Positions 13,501 through 23,568 of a DNA stretch of 64,000 nt are shown here, in pieces. Below the pieces are notes generated by a model. The model did not search any database, was not told the origin of the DNA, and was given only the letters and a program-made list of their open reading frames with translations. Position 1 is the first letter of the stretch; every line of letters starts with the position of its first letter. The stretch covers positions 372,001-436,000 of the forward strand of contig NC_018392.1 of assembly GCF_000208865.1 (NCBI RefSeq), written 5' to 3'. Source of the DNA: Neospora caninum Liverpool. Its lineage: Eukaryota; Apicomplexa; Conoidasida; Eucoccidiorida; Sarcocystidae. Made by a program: the position numbers and the translations under genes.

Positions 13501-14948
13501 GTCTCGAGCAGAAGGCAAAGAGCGAAGAAGAGGGGAGTTCCTCACCATCATCGAGCCGCCACCGATGCTGAAGAGGATGCCAGCTACCAGCAGCAGAAAG
13601 TCGGTTTTTGTCGCATACCTGAGAAAACAACGCTCAAGACCGAAGGAAACGTTCGCTCGTCCTGGGCTCGATCTGCCTCTGTGAGAGGAAGGTTCGCCAG
13701 AGAAATCCCGACGGCAGAGGAATGCGCAGCAGAGCGTTACAGACAAGCGAGCGAAAGAGAATCTCGAGCGGCAAAAACAAGCTGCTCCCGACAGCAAAAC
13801 CGCAGAGGGACCGAAGGCGAACAGATAATGGAGCGGGGACCGCGAAGTGGGGCGAGGAAGAAATGGAGAGGCAACCGGAGAGCAAAGAGCACGCTGAGAG
13901 CGCGCGCAAGAGGCTATTCGTCTGACGACGGCGAGAGAGACGAGACGAAGCAATAGCGGGAGAGAAAAGGAGTGAAACCGAGCCCCGCTGGTGTGGAGAC
14001 ATGCCGGGAGTGACCGTCAAGCGCGAGGTTCCCGAAGACCGTGGGAAAAGAGAAGCGAGGACAAAATACTCACGTGTACGGTGCGAGGAGAGACGTGCTT
14101 GTCTTTTGTCCTTCCTGAGGCCGAAAGCAGAGGGGAAACAGGAAAACGCCCAGGCAAAAGCAAAAATTGCCTCTGCTTCCCGCCTCAGGTTATTCCCAGT
14201 CCACTTCTCTAGCCGTCTCTGTTTCTGTCTCGCTGCCTTGTGTAGGTTCTTCCTCCGTGACGATCAGTCTCCCTCTCTCCCTCTCCTGATCTCTCTCCGA
14301 CACTCCCCTTCTTCGACCTTCTCGAGTCCCTTCTGCGTCTCTTCGTCCCGCCCTTGTGGGTTCGCCGTTGCTCCCGCCATCTCTCTCGAGCCCGATCTTT
14401 CCCCTTCCTCCAGGTCTCCTGCCGTTTCGCGCCCGGTCTCTTCTCCGGTCTTCCTTTTCCGCCTCGTCTGTTTCCCCCGCAGGTTCCCTCCCTGCTCTTG
14501 CGATCGCCTGCCTCGGTTTGCTCTGCTCGCGGCCTCTCACCTCTCCGCCTGAAACAGGCGCGTAGTCCCCACGGGGCTCTGCGGTATGCGCCTTGCCTCT
14601 GGGCTCTCCTTCGGCCTCGACTTCAAACGCGTCCGTGGCTCTTCGATCTCGAGCATTCGCGTCGCCACTCGCTGAAAAAAGTTTCTTTCCCTCGCCCCCG
14701 GCCTCCACGCCAGCTGCCTGTCCAGGCTCCTCAGACGTCGCCCGAACTGCAGCATCTTCGTTCACGGCTGTCGCGCCGATCGCACTGCTCGCGAGCATGG
14801 GCGCAGCGAAGCCCGCAGTCTCCGCCAAGGCCTGGGCCACGGTCGCCGCCACTGGCTCCGCTCTGGGGCTCGACGGGCCTGTCTCCGCAGGCCCGTCCGC
14901 TGGAGGCGCGCCGGCGGGTCCCGGCGATCCCTTCGCCGGCGGGCGCAT
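1..14948 (-). CDS. ABC transporter subfamily B (P-glycoprotein/MDR-like full transporter), 3' end outside window
   Basis: ATP-driven membrane exporter with layout TMD1-NBD1-TMD2; NBD2 would lie left of base 1. Exons, 5' to 3': 14948-14205, 14114-14074, 13618-13546, 12891-12799, 12258-12151, 11700-11599, 11259-11109, 10472-10308, 9967-9869, 9179-9031, 8871-8794, 8625-8487, 8190-8112, 7527-7446, 7101-6913, 6628-6554, 6100-5933, 5641-5428, 5148-4989, 4298-4214, 3391-3211, 2838-2737, 2394-2284, 1766-1558, 981-903, 241-117. They total 3801 nt (1267 codons), all in phase. NBD1 is complete: Walker A GTSGGSGKST split across an intron (about residue 643), Q-loop GIVSQEAKLF, signature LSGGQKQR (about 750), Walker B ILIFDEATSALD (about 770) and H-loop VAHR (about 808). 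Helical segments such as FDLNDAGTLPTRL and YAVNALIFWYGGK align with P-glycoprotein. The 248-residue first exon is a charged, low-complexity extension; its donor (GAA|GTGGAC) is weak, so that junction is the least certain. Substrate unknown. Confidence 0.93.
1902..2003. repeat. Paired (TA)n microsatellites in an ABC transporter intron
   Basis: Two long TA tracts (about 1902-1943 and 1961-2003) are separated by a short TA-rich spacer, inside the intron between exons 2394-2284 and 1766-1558. Each tract is self-complementary, so the pair could fold or slip. It has no coding role. Confidence 0.9.
3669..4056. repeat. TA-rich microsatellite patches in an ABC transporter intron
   Basis: Interrupted TA/TGTA tracts at about 3669-3725 and a purer TA run at about 4036-4056 lie in the intron between exons 4298-4214 and 3391-3211. 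Confidence 0.8.
4517..4558. repeat. (AT)21 microsatellite in an ABC transporter intron
   Basis: An uninterrupted AT run of about 42 bases lies in the intron between exons 5148-4989 and 4298-4214. It is the longest pure dinucleotide run in the window. Confidence 0.95.
13076..13196. repeat. TA then (TGTA)n tetranucleotide repeat in an ABC transporter intron
   Basis: A short TA run is followed by about 25 copies of TGTA with one TGCA interruption. It sits in the intron between exons 13618-13546 and 12891-12799. Open frames across it (Tyr-Val-Cys-Met repeats) are artefacts of the repeat. Confidence 0.95.
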
Positions 14949-17900
14949 GCTGCGTGGTGGCGAGAGCGAGAGAAGGGAGAATGTGAGGTCTTTCGGTGAG
15001 TAGAGAGACACGCGAGGAAGACGGAAGAGTCGGCACAGGAGGCAGACGGAAGCTGAAGGAAGAGAGGAGCTGGAGGACGGGCAGAAGATGCAAAAGGCGC
15101 CGATTCCGACGTCTCTCCACTTTCGCTTCTCGCCCGGGAGATTGGTTGTCGCCCAGAAATCGACGAAAGATGCTTGAAGACGGCGGGGTGGTGAACTTGC
15201 GGGGGCACTGTCGGGAAGTGCTCGGCGAGAGAACAACTGGCGGAAGACGCCTGGGCCAAGAAACACCGGAGAGAAGCCACGAAGCTTTCCTTCTGAGAGA
15301 ACTGGAGAGGCAACACGCGAGCGCAGAAGGGAAAGTACCGTGCAGCGGCCGCTGTCTGAACAGGTGTCTGTACAACGCAGGAGGGAGACAAACACACGGT
15401 GTGGAGACTCGAGCAAGACAAGTTGCGACTCTGCGAATGGACACAGATCTCTCGGGATGAGGACCGCCAGCGGCAGTTCTAATCCTCTTCTTACGAAGAG
15501 TAGCAGCCGTCCAGACACTTCGTAGAGTGTGCAAGGAGGCCTAAACGTTCCTTGCATCCACACAACTGAAAAAAAGAACTACCTTTATAAGCAGGAGACG
15601 GACAGGAGCAGCGAGGAGAGTCCGTTTCTGTGTAGTCAGTTTAGTGCACGAGAGTTGCGCGTCTCAAAAGCACTCGAGAAGGAAGGCGAAGAGCCGGAAT
15701 CGCCTCAGTTAGAAATTGGAGTGGCACCGGCCGCATCAATCGGGAAAGAGGTTACTCCACTAAGGCGAACACCCGCAGGCGGGGGAGAGGTGAGTGCGAG
15801 GGAGAGGTGAGTGCATACACAGTTTTCGCACGATTTGTAGCACATATGGTGTGGAACTGGAGGGTGTCGGATCAGAGTTCCTGGAGAAAGTGCTCGATGT
15901 GGGGAAGTTGTTGACAGGAAGTCGCAGCGCCGGTGGACTTACCAGAATGCGCACGAACCGCGGCAGAATTCGGAAACAGAGAGTTCTTCACGGAGGTGTC
16001 TACGAAGCAGAGTCGCTCGGTCCGGCGAAGCAAATCGAAATTCTTTGGCACGGCGACTCTGGGTCTCTGTGGAACGGAGGAGGCTCGCGCTCCGAGCCCA
16101 AGAGATAACACACAAAAGATTGAGGCAAACAGGTGGAATCGGAACCCGGCAAGAAGGCACGAAGAGAGGAAACTGGGAAGTCGAAGGAAAGGAGAGAGTA
16201 GGAGAGCGGGAGGAAAAGGGGGAAGGAGAGGGGGATTGGAAGGGAAAATGGGGAACCCTCAATTTAGAAGACACACGGTTCTCCAGGCCCTTCCTCATGT
16301 CTTTCCCGTTTCCTTTTGAGGCGCTGCAACGCGCGAACTCGGAAAGCACAGCACGGCGGAGAAAAGTCGACACGGGGCGACTTCTCAGTTCAGAAAGTGT
16401 ACAAGAGAGGCAGCCGCCAGAGTTGAAACATCCCCCGGGGACTGCGACGGCGCGCGACAGATATAATCCGGAGAAGACCCACCGAAGAGAAGGCTGCAAA
16501 AGAGCAAGACCGCTAGCCGGAAGCTGGTACGCGCCGGGAGTCACCTCGGTGGCGGTCGGAGGGCGAAGGGACACGCGCTGGACGGCGACTGGCAAGCATG
16601 TCTTGCGCCGGTTGAAAAGGAGATTCGAGTTGCACGGGGAACGCGAAAAGAGGCGAAGAGTGCAGACGGTGAAGAGTGTCTGTCCACGCGTTTTCGCTTC
16701 CCAGAAGGAAAGTTTTCCTCACACAGACAGCAGAGAAAGCGAAGCAGAAGAAATCTCCGGAGCTATCTATACGCCGCGGGGGGGAAAGGTAGGCGTGTAC
16801 AAAAACCCGCGCTCCCGCTACGCTGAGGCGCACACGAGAACAGATGGCTGACCTTCTCTCTCCATTGTGGTCACGTGATTCTGTCTGCGTTTTCTCTCCC
16901 TGCTTGAAGAAGGGTTGGCGGGGAGAGGGCTGAGGAGGGAAGGGAGAAGGAAGGACACAAAACAGGCAGGACGGAAAGACACGACACGTTTCTCTCGGTT
17001 CATGCAAATACGCAGGCGAGGCGCAAGTGGGCGACCTCCACCAGGCAAACAAAATGCAGTCGTTAATGGGTGTCGCGGGCGTTGTCTCCACCAGGTTTTC
17101 CGAAAGAGGAAAGAAACAACAACCTTCAAGTCTCGCAGATCTAGCCCCGTAGCAGACGACCTCGAGGTTTTGTGGCACGTACACGATGCACATCAGTCGA
17201 CAAGAGAGTCGGCGTTTTCTCGTTGCCCCTCGGCCTCTCTGTCTCTGAGAGAGAGTACGTAGTTGAAGTTGTATCCTTCTCGCCATGAAAAGGAAACTTC
17301 GAGACAAACTCTCTGCTACCTTCGATATCGCGTGCTCCTCGCCCGGTTTGCCACAAAACAAATCGACGGGGCGCCGCCAGCAGAATGGTGAAGTGCACGG
17401 AAGATCGGTTTGCCCCTCCGCCGAATTCCTGGGAGTTTTCTCTCTAGAAACATCCACAAAACCGGGACTGACCACGGCCTACTGAACTGCCTCGTGGCTT
17501 AAACCATGCAAAGTTGTCGGCCAGTTGTTGAATCGAGGTAGTGGAAGAAATACGTTAGTTTGGAAAGAACAGAGTTGGTGTTTCTGCATATATACACTGA
17601 ACAGTTTTGAGTCCATCACCCTCACTTCTTGGGCGTTGACAGAAAGCAAGCCAGAGTTGATACTCTCCCACTATTTTCAGATATCTGTTGCAGACGCGAA
17701 CTTCTCTGCTACACACCTTATTTCTTTGAAACTCACTTCGCTTCTCGTCGTGAGGAGCATCTCAAAGTACCAGAACCGGGTGGTCTGTACAGGGTCTCAG
17801 GATGTTAGACGGAACGTTCCGGAGTCTCGCTCGTGTTCTTCGTTTTCCCCGCAAGAACAGACTTTGCGGCGGCCGGATGGAGAGGGGAAGAAACAAGACG

Positions 17901-20475
17901 CCGCACGGGGATGAAACGATCTGTGAAGCTTGTCCAGGCTGCGTGGTGACTGGGCTCTGGCCCTTTGGGCAAACAGAACCCGGGGAACCCGGTGACAAAA
18001 ACTGGAGGCACACTCGAAAAAGTGCCCGATTTTTTAAAGCAAATGTGTGTGAAAACGCGGTGCAACGCGAGTAGTGATCGGCTGTTGTCTGAGCGCGCAA
18101 GGACTCTGTGTAAGGCTCCCATTTACTGGCAGAGGGCAACGCCTCGCGTCGCTGGCGAACAGGTTTTTCAAAGATTCCACTCATTTCCAGAGCTGGCCAG
18201 GTTCCGGACAGAAAAACTGCGAAGCAGGGACTTTCCCATGGAGAGATATATTGGTATTGGTGGGCTCATGCATGTCGGCGCACCTCCAGGGTAGAGCAGC
18301 GTCAAGCGCCAACAAAAATTGTTTGGAAACGACTTTTCGGTGTTGCCTTCCGCTTCCTTCTTCTTCTGGGGGTTCTCTCTTGTGGATTTCTTGGTGGTAC
18401 AAGCGGTGCTTGGCTTCGTTCTCCTAGGTTAACTCCCGTCACTGTCGACGGTACAACCACGCGATACAGAAACGATGGGAATCGCGAACCATTGAGACTG
18501 CGAAGTTATGGCTTCGGGCTCATGAGTGTCAACCTGAGTAACTAGCTCAGCGCTCTTACAATCAGTGTTCCAGCACGTTTCCAGTTGAGGTGCGTAGCCG
18601 TTCCCATGCTCCTGAACATAACAGCCACCTAAATATGTCGCACCGGAACAATGGTTTCTAGCATTTTACGTGGCGGTAAAAGTAGTATCATCCGAAACCG
18701 TTGTTTCTCTTTGTTGTTTCGCTTTCCTCGATTCATAAAGATGACAGTGTGAACGCGTCCCTCGCTTGCCCCTGGCCAGAAACTAGCCGGAGCGATGTTC
18801 TGGCATCGCTATCAGGATTGATGATGATCTCACAGATGTGTGGAGAGGACTGCTTGAAAAAACCAACGCTACATCTTTGCTCTCTGTATCAATTTTTCTT
18901 GGGTCTTCGAAACGGGAACGTGCATCATGTGAGGCATTGCGCACCCTTGCGGGGAAGGGAGCAGCAGTCCTCGTTTCTGGGAGATGTGCTACCCCGCGTG
19001 GTGCCTGTTTCCTACATTGCGTGAGTAGCTTTTTTTTTACTCCATATGGGGAGAAAACGAAGGCCACTTCACAACACAAACCGTCCAGGAAGACACAAAG
19101 GCGATGGCGGACTCAGTTTGAAAACTACTTTATTTTCGGCGCGCACTGAAGAGCTTTTGCCGAATTCCATGGCAAGCATCAGCACCCACAAAACAGTCGA
19201 AAGAAGCAAGAGGACGCACCACGAGAATGGTGACCTCGATTTCCCTCTGCCGACTGTGCGATGCGGGAGGCAGATGCTGTGTCAGTACCCATGAACCGGC
19301 AGCTTCTTGCGGAGCAACTTGCCGTTCTCATCCTCGTCAGCCTTCAAACAGAACCTTTCCTCACTCCACATGCATGAAGCAAAGACAGGCACGCGGTCTG
19401 GAGTCGCATGCACGCGCGGGGCTGCCGAGCGTATCCGTTTCAGCAAAACACCCATGCATTCGTTCCTGAAACATGAGAAAACGGTCTCCTCTACTACTGT
19501 TCACTCTGGCACTCGTGCGTACGTCGTTCCTGGATCTCCTGCGTGCGTGTGTGTGTGTGTGGCTGTGTGTGTACGCCTTCTGACGAGATTTGTCACCCGA
19601 TCCTAGATACCTCGCTGTGTCGCTACAAGCCGGGAAAACGATCCACCATGCGAACTTCTCACGCTCCGGTATTGATGCGTTTGGTGGCCCGCTCGCAGGA
19701 CACCCCAAAGAAACAAAATCCAACTTGTACAATGATCTCCGGCAGTCTCTCCTCCCGTCTGCGGCTACACCAACTACTTTAGTGAACTAGAGTACTTCCC
19801 TAACCTGACGCACATGCACAGGCTTGCAAACACTTTTCTTTCCTCTGAAGAGTGATGAAGCAGGCACTTTACAACAAGGGCGACTTCGAGCACTAGGGGC
19901 ACCAACAAAAAAACACGGAAGGCGCAACTCTAGGCACAAAGCTGATGATTACCACAGCACAAAAGACTGTCGAACACAACGACGCGACGGCAGATCACGC
20001 CGGAACTCTCTCCGTGAAGAGAGCAGGAGGAAAGGAGAGAAAAGGCATGTTCTTCCCGAAACGCGATAACAAATTAGAACGTTGCCCACGTGTTCGAGGG
20101 CAATTTTGACAAAATGCACCACCTCACTGATAAATACCTCTCTCATCGGCACGCAGAATAGGGAACCACCCCCCTAAAATAATGGAGGGCGAATTTCACC
20201 GCGCTGACCCAATTTCCGAGCACTCCAGAGAAAAACGATGCACGCTAATCTCTTCCGCGAATGAAAAAAACAAAGAAATGTGATCCAACCCCTTCTACCT
20301 TTCACGGGCCCCGTTGGTTCCCACGGCCGAGAACGTTTATGCCAATGCATGCACGCCAGACGGCCGGACTACCAGCGACCGCCTTTCTCCCCAGGAACAG
20401 GAACACTTGTTTCCATAAAGAAGCCTCGTCTCAGGTGAAAGTGATTCGAGCAATGACGGAGTTGCAAAGCAAAAA
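14949..20475. other. Gene-free stretch: ABC transporter 5' region and intergenic DNA
   Basis: No coding region could be supported. The right-hand 5' flank of the ABC transporter (about 14949-16600) is purine/pyrimidine-skewed and GC-rich, and probably holds its 5' UTR and promoter. Beyond about 17500 the base composition becomes even and the frames are short and unconserved. A (TG)n tract lies at 19541-19572. An open minus frame of about 320 codons at 16513-17475 lacks an early ATG and any domain. Confidence 0.6.
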
Positions 20476-20548
20476 AGCCGACGACGGGGCTCGAACCCGC
20501 GACCACGAGGTTAAGAGCCTCGCGCTCTACCGACTGAGCTACATCGGC
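20476..20548 (-). tRNA. tRNA-Lys(CTT): tRNA-Lys (anticodon CTT), copy 1
   Basis: A 73-nt cloverleaf: acceptor stem GCCGATG/CGTCGGC with one G-T pair, D arm GCTC...GAGC, anticodon stem CGAGG/CCTCG with loop CTCTTAA (anticodon CTT, codon AAG), T arm GCGGG-TTCGAGC-CCCGT. Internal A box (TAGCTCAGTCGG) and B box (GGTTCGAGCC) are intact. Position 73 is T, unusual for tRNA-Lys, where A or G is expected. A T run follows directly on the minus strand (20471-20475), fitting a Pol III terminator. Identical to the two plus-strand copies. Confidence 0.97.
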
Positions 20549-20840
20549 GATACTCCGGCAGGAACAGGTTTCATGCGCCGAATGCTGTCAGCAGACCAAT
20601 AACCTCACCAGTGGAAAACCCCACAAGCGCCAGTATAGCGCGTACCCTCTCCATCCGGAAGGCCTCCATTCTCTTTTGCTTCACAGGAATTTGCATATAT
20701 CTAGAAGAACAAATGATAGAGCGCCGCAGCACTCGTGACAAACCGCCGCGCTTGTGGACTGCCTCGATGTCAGAGAAGCCTGACAGCTGAAGCCGGCTCG
20801 GCGCACACTCCATCGTCCTGACATGGATTTCCAATCTTCT

Positions 20841-20882
20841 AATATATATATATATATATTTACCCATATAAATATATATATA
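20841..20882. repeat. TA-rich microsatellite between the tRNA genes
   Basis: TA runs broken by TTTACCCATATAA lie in non-coding DNA between the minus and plus tRNA-Lys genes. Confidence 0.85.
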
Positions 20883-21182
20883 AAGGTTGAACCGATTCCA
20901 CAAAACAGGTTCTGATTCGCGTGACTGAGCTCCTAATAGATTACAAAGCTTCCAGAGGTATACTGATACCGGTGTACGGGGGGCTGGATATACGTGCTGT
21001 ACGGCCAGCCGACGTGCTTGAAGAAAGAAGAAGATAGATGGTTCTGTCTTTCGTGGAGGTGATACGTCTCCATTAGGTACTAGTACAACACGCAGTTTTC
21101 GCAAAACATACTACGTATGACAAAAGAAAAGGGATCATTGAAAATCGAAACCAAACGTCAGAGTGACTATGCAAACGAAGTC

Positions 21183-21255
21183 GCCGATGTAGCTCAGTCG
21201 GTAGAGCGCGAGGCTCTTAACCTCGTGGTCGCGGGTTCGAGCCCCGTCGTCGGCT
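21183..21255 (+). tRNA. tRNA-Lys(CTT): tRNA-Lys (anticodon CTT), copy 2
   Basis: Base-for-base identical to the other two copies, with the same cloverleaf, CTT anticodon, A and B boxes and T at position 73. Unlike them it is not followed by a T run: TAGTTTGATTTATTC comes next and the first four-T run is about 100 bp downstream, so 3' termination may be inefficient or use a different signal. A 13-bp element CGAAACCAAACGT starts 37 bp upstream (21146) and recurs 38 bp upstream of copy 3. Confidence 0.97.
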
Positions 21256-21441
21256 TAGTTTGATTTATTCAGTGTCCGTTTGTTGCTGAAAAATGAAAGG
21301 GTCAACCGACTGTTTCTTGAAAACACTGGTACCTGCTTGCAGAAGACGCTGTTTTCACAGAGCAGACCTCGTTTTAGGCAAACGATAAACGAACGCCGAG
21401 AAACGAAACCAAACGTTCGTGGTTGCCGTGGGTGTACACTC

Positions 21442-21514
21442 GCCGATGTAGCTCAGTCGGTAGAGCGCGAGGCTCTTAACCTCGTGGTCGCGGGTTCGAG
21501 CCCCGTCGTCGGCT
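21442..21514 (+). tRNA. tRNA-Lys(CTT): tRNA-Lys (anticodon CTT), copy 3
   Basis: Identical to copies 1 and 2, and 186 bp downstream of copy 2 in the same orientation. After T73 comes TTTTCTTTT, a good Pol III terminator. The upstream 13-bp element CGAAACCAAACGT (21404-21416) is shared with copy 2, which suggests a local tandem duplication that included part of the 5' flank. Confidence 0.97.
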
Positions 21515-23568
21515 TTTTCTTTTGCCTCGGAAGAGGGAAACTGTGTTTCACCATTCTAACCCGTTTTTCCCTGAGGTTCCGATCCTCGACCTTTTAAAAC
21601 TCCACTGTGTCCTGTTGGTCTGCACACTCCGCGCGTTTCCTGGGGCGCTGCAAGCAGTCGCCGCGCCGGCCGGTCTCCAGAAAAAGCTACGTTTTCCGGT
21701 AGGACATTTGGGCGTGGCGTGTTTGTATCAGAGGAGCCCACAACGGTCATTTGAACCCGAGACACCCGACTCTCAGACCATTACACGGTCTCTTATCCTT
21801 CCAGCACACCTTTTCCGGTGAACACGAGAAAGATCTCTCCGACCGCCCTTCGCCGGGCACGAGAGTCTATCAGCAGAATGTGCCAGGAGGAGAGTGTCTA
21901 TTCGAAAGACCTTTTCCTTGTGCTGCACGGCGCTCAGCGAATGAACAAAGCTGAGTGGCGACGCTCGGCGTAACTTTGGATGCAGGATGTTCCCTTGAAC
22001 TGCGAACCACAGAGTCGGTTGATTCGGGGTACGCCCACAACACAGCAGTCACAAGAAGGGGAGAGGCTTTTCCTCCTTGTTCCTCCACGTTTTCTGATTT
22101 AGGATGACACGGACACCTGTGTCGTTTTTGATGCATCCTCTGGCAATTAAAACGAAAAAAACAGCTTTCCTACCGTGTACCCTTTCGACGGAGCAGAACG
22201 CAGAGGCAGTGAGAGCCGCTGGAACAGCGAGGCGACTACCCACGCAGCCTCACTGGTGTGGTGCTGAAAGAAGAGGAGTTGATTTTAGCGTTTAAGGTAC
22301 TGGCAGGTAGCAACTGAGTGAAAATAAGCTTCAAGGAAACGCGTTCTTCAAAGAGCACAGTTTGCGAGAGATGTAGCAAGTGTCCTGCGGCAGGAGAGAC
22401 GCCATGTGGACAAACGACGACATGGATCAGAAAAACGGGGACAAAGAAAAAGGGGGGGAAAGAGAGAAAATTGGACGGACGGAGAGATCTAGAGTAGGGA
22501 GAGTAGAGAGGGGCCAGCGGGAAAGAGACAGGAGGTGAGGCAACAACGAAGAGGGAGGTAGCACGATCGGCACACCCCGGGAGAAAGCAGAGCGCCTCGT
22601 CTACATACAGAGAGTGAAGAGCGAAGGTCAAAGGAGGCCGAGGGTTATCTCTCACTAGCCGCCGTTTTTCCTGTATGCGGACGATGTGCTGTGGAATAAG
22701 GTAGCTGATAAAAGGGGAGAAAAAGCGACGAAGAAACCGCGTTTTTTCGCGCCTCATTTTACAAGACACCGAGCTCATAGCCCCCAAACTCTCCTCACTT
22801 CCGTGGTCAGGGGTCTTCTTTCCTGCGTTGCACACGCCCAGAACAAGTTTCTGTAGCAATTTCGTCCCCCGATAAAAATCAGAAAAGTGTATCTTTCTTC
22901 CTGTCTCAACCTTCTATCTTCTGTTGGCCTCCTCGCACTTGGGAACGCAAAGACTCGGCGCCGCGAACAGTAGGTACACATGCCACACGGCGGCGTTTCT
23001 TTTCACGACAACACACCAGACACCATTCGTGAAGACGCTTCCTTGCCAGCTGTCCTTTCTTCGTTTGGAAAGCTTTCTCAAAAGAAGACAGCCAAAAGGA
23101 TGACCGGAGCAATCGACCCGGTCTTCCGTCACAAGGTGTGTGCTCTATGAGTCGCGTGTCACGACGATGGCTCTCGATGATCAGGGCGGTGTATCTGCGT
23201 GCTTCTGTGCTCTTCTCTCTCTTTGCGTCTGTGCTTCTTAACGCACAGGACACATAATCCGCAGCTGCTGTCTCGAGTCTCTCGTCAACTTTGCGTCAGC
23301 CTTTCTGTTTCTGCCGATGCTTGCTCTCGCGCGCCCTCTCGTGGGTGTACGTACAGCGCACACCCACCCGTCCTAACGGTTCGGTTGGGTCCTGGGAAAA
23401 CAGGAAATTTGCTTTTGTTTTCGGCATCGCAGCTGCACGCAAGTGCTCGGCTTCTCCCTTTGTTCCGCCGGTTCTCACCGCGCCGTCCTGTTCCTCCTGA
23501 TTCCCCCATTTCCCGCGTCGGCCTAGCCTCTCCCCTGGTGCCGCTCTGCGTGCTTTTCCGACCGCAAA
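21515..23568. other. Intergenic region upstream of the coiled-coil gene
   Basis: No supported gene. A tRNA-like patch at about 21730-21795 (minus) was examined and rejected. The stretch 22430-22560 is purine-rich on the plus strand. The segment nearest 23569 is pyrimidine-rich and probably carries the promoter and 5' UTR of the next gene. Confidence 0.55.

Noticed and set aside
15110..15116. AGAGACG heptamer (WGAGACG-type promoter element) about 160 bp upstream of the ABC transporter ATG
   Set aside because: A single 7-bp match is expected by chance in this composition, and no inverted partner was seen nearby.
16513..17475. Minus-strand open frame of about 320 codons
   Set aside because: It begins at a non-ATG codon, the first ATG is internal, composition follows the CT-rich DNA and no domain is visible.
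21730..21795. tRNA-like segment on the minus strand (GGGTTCAAAT with a small hairpin AGACC/GGTCT)
   Set aside because: The T stem does not pair, the acceptor stem has no partner, and A-to-B box spacing is too short; at best a degraded relic.
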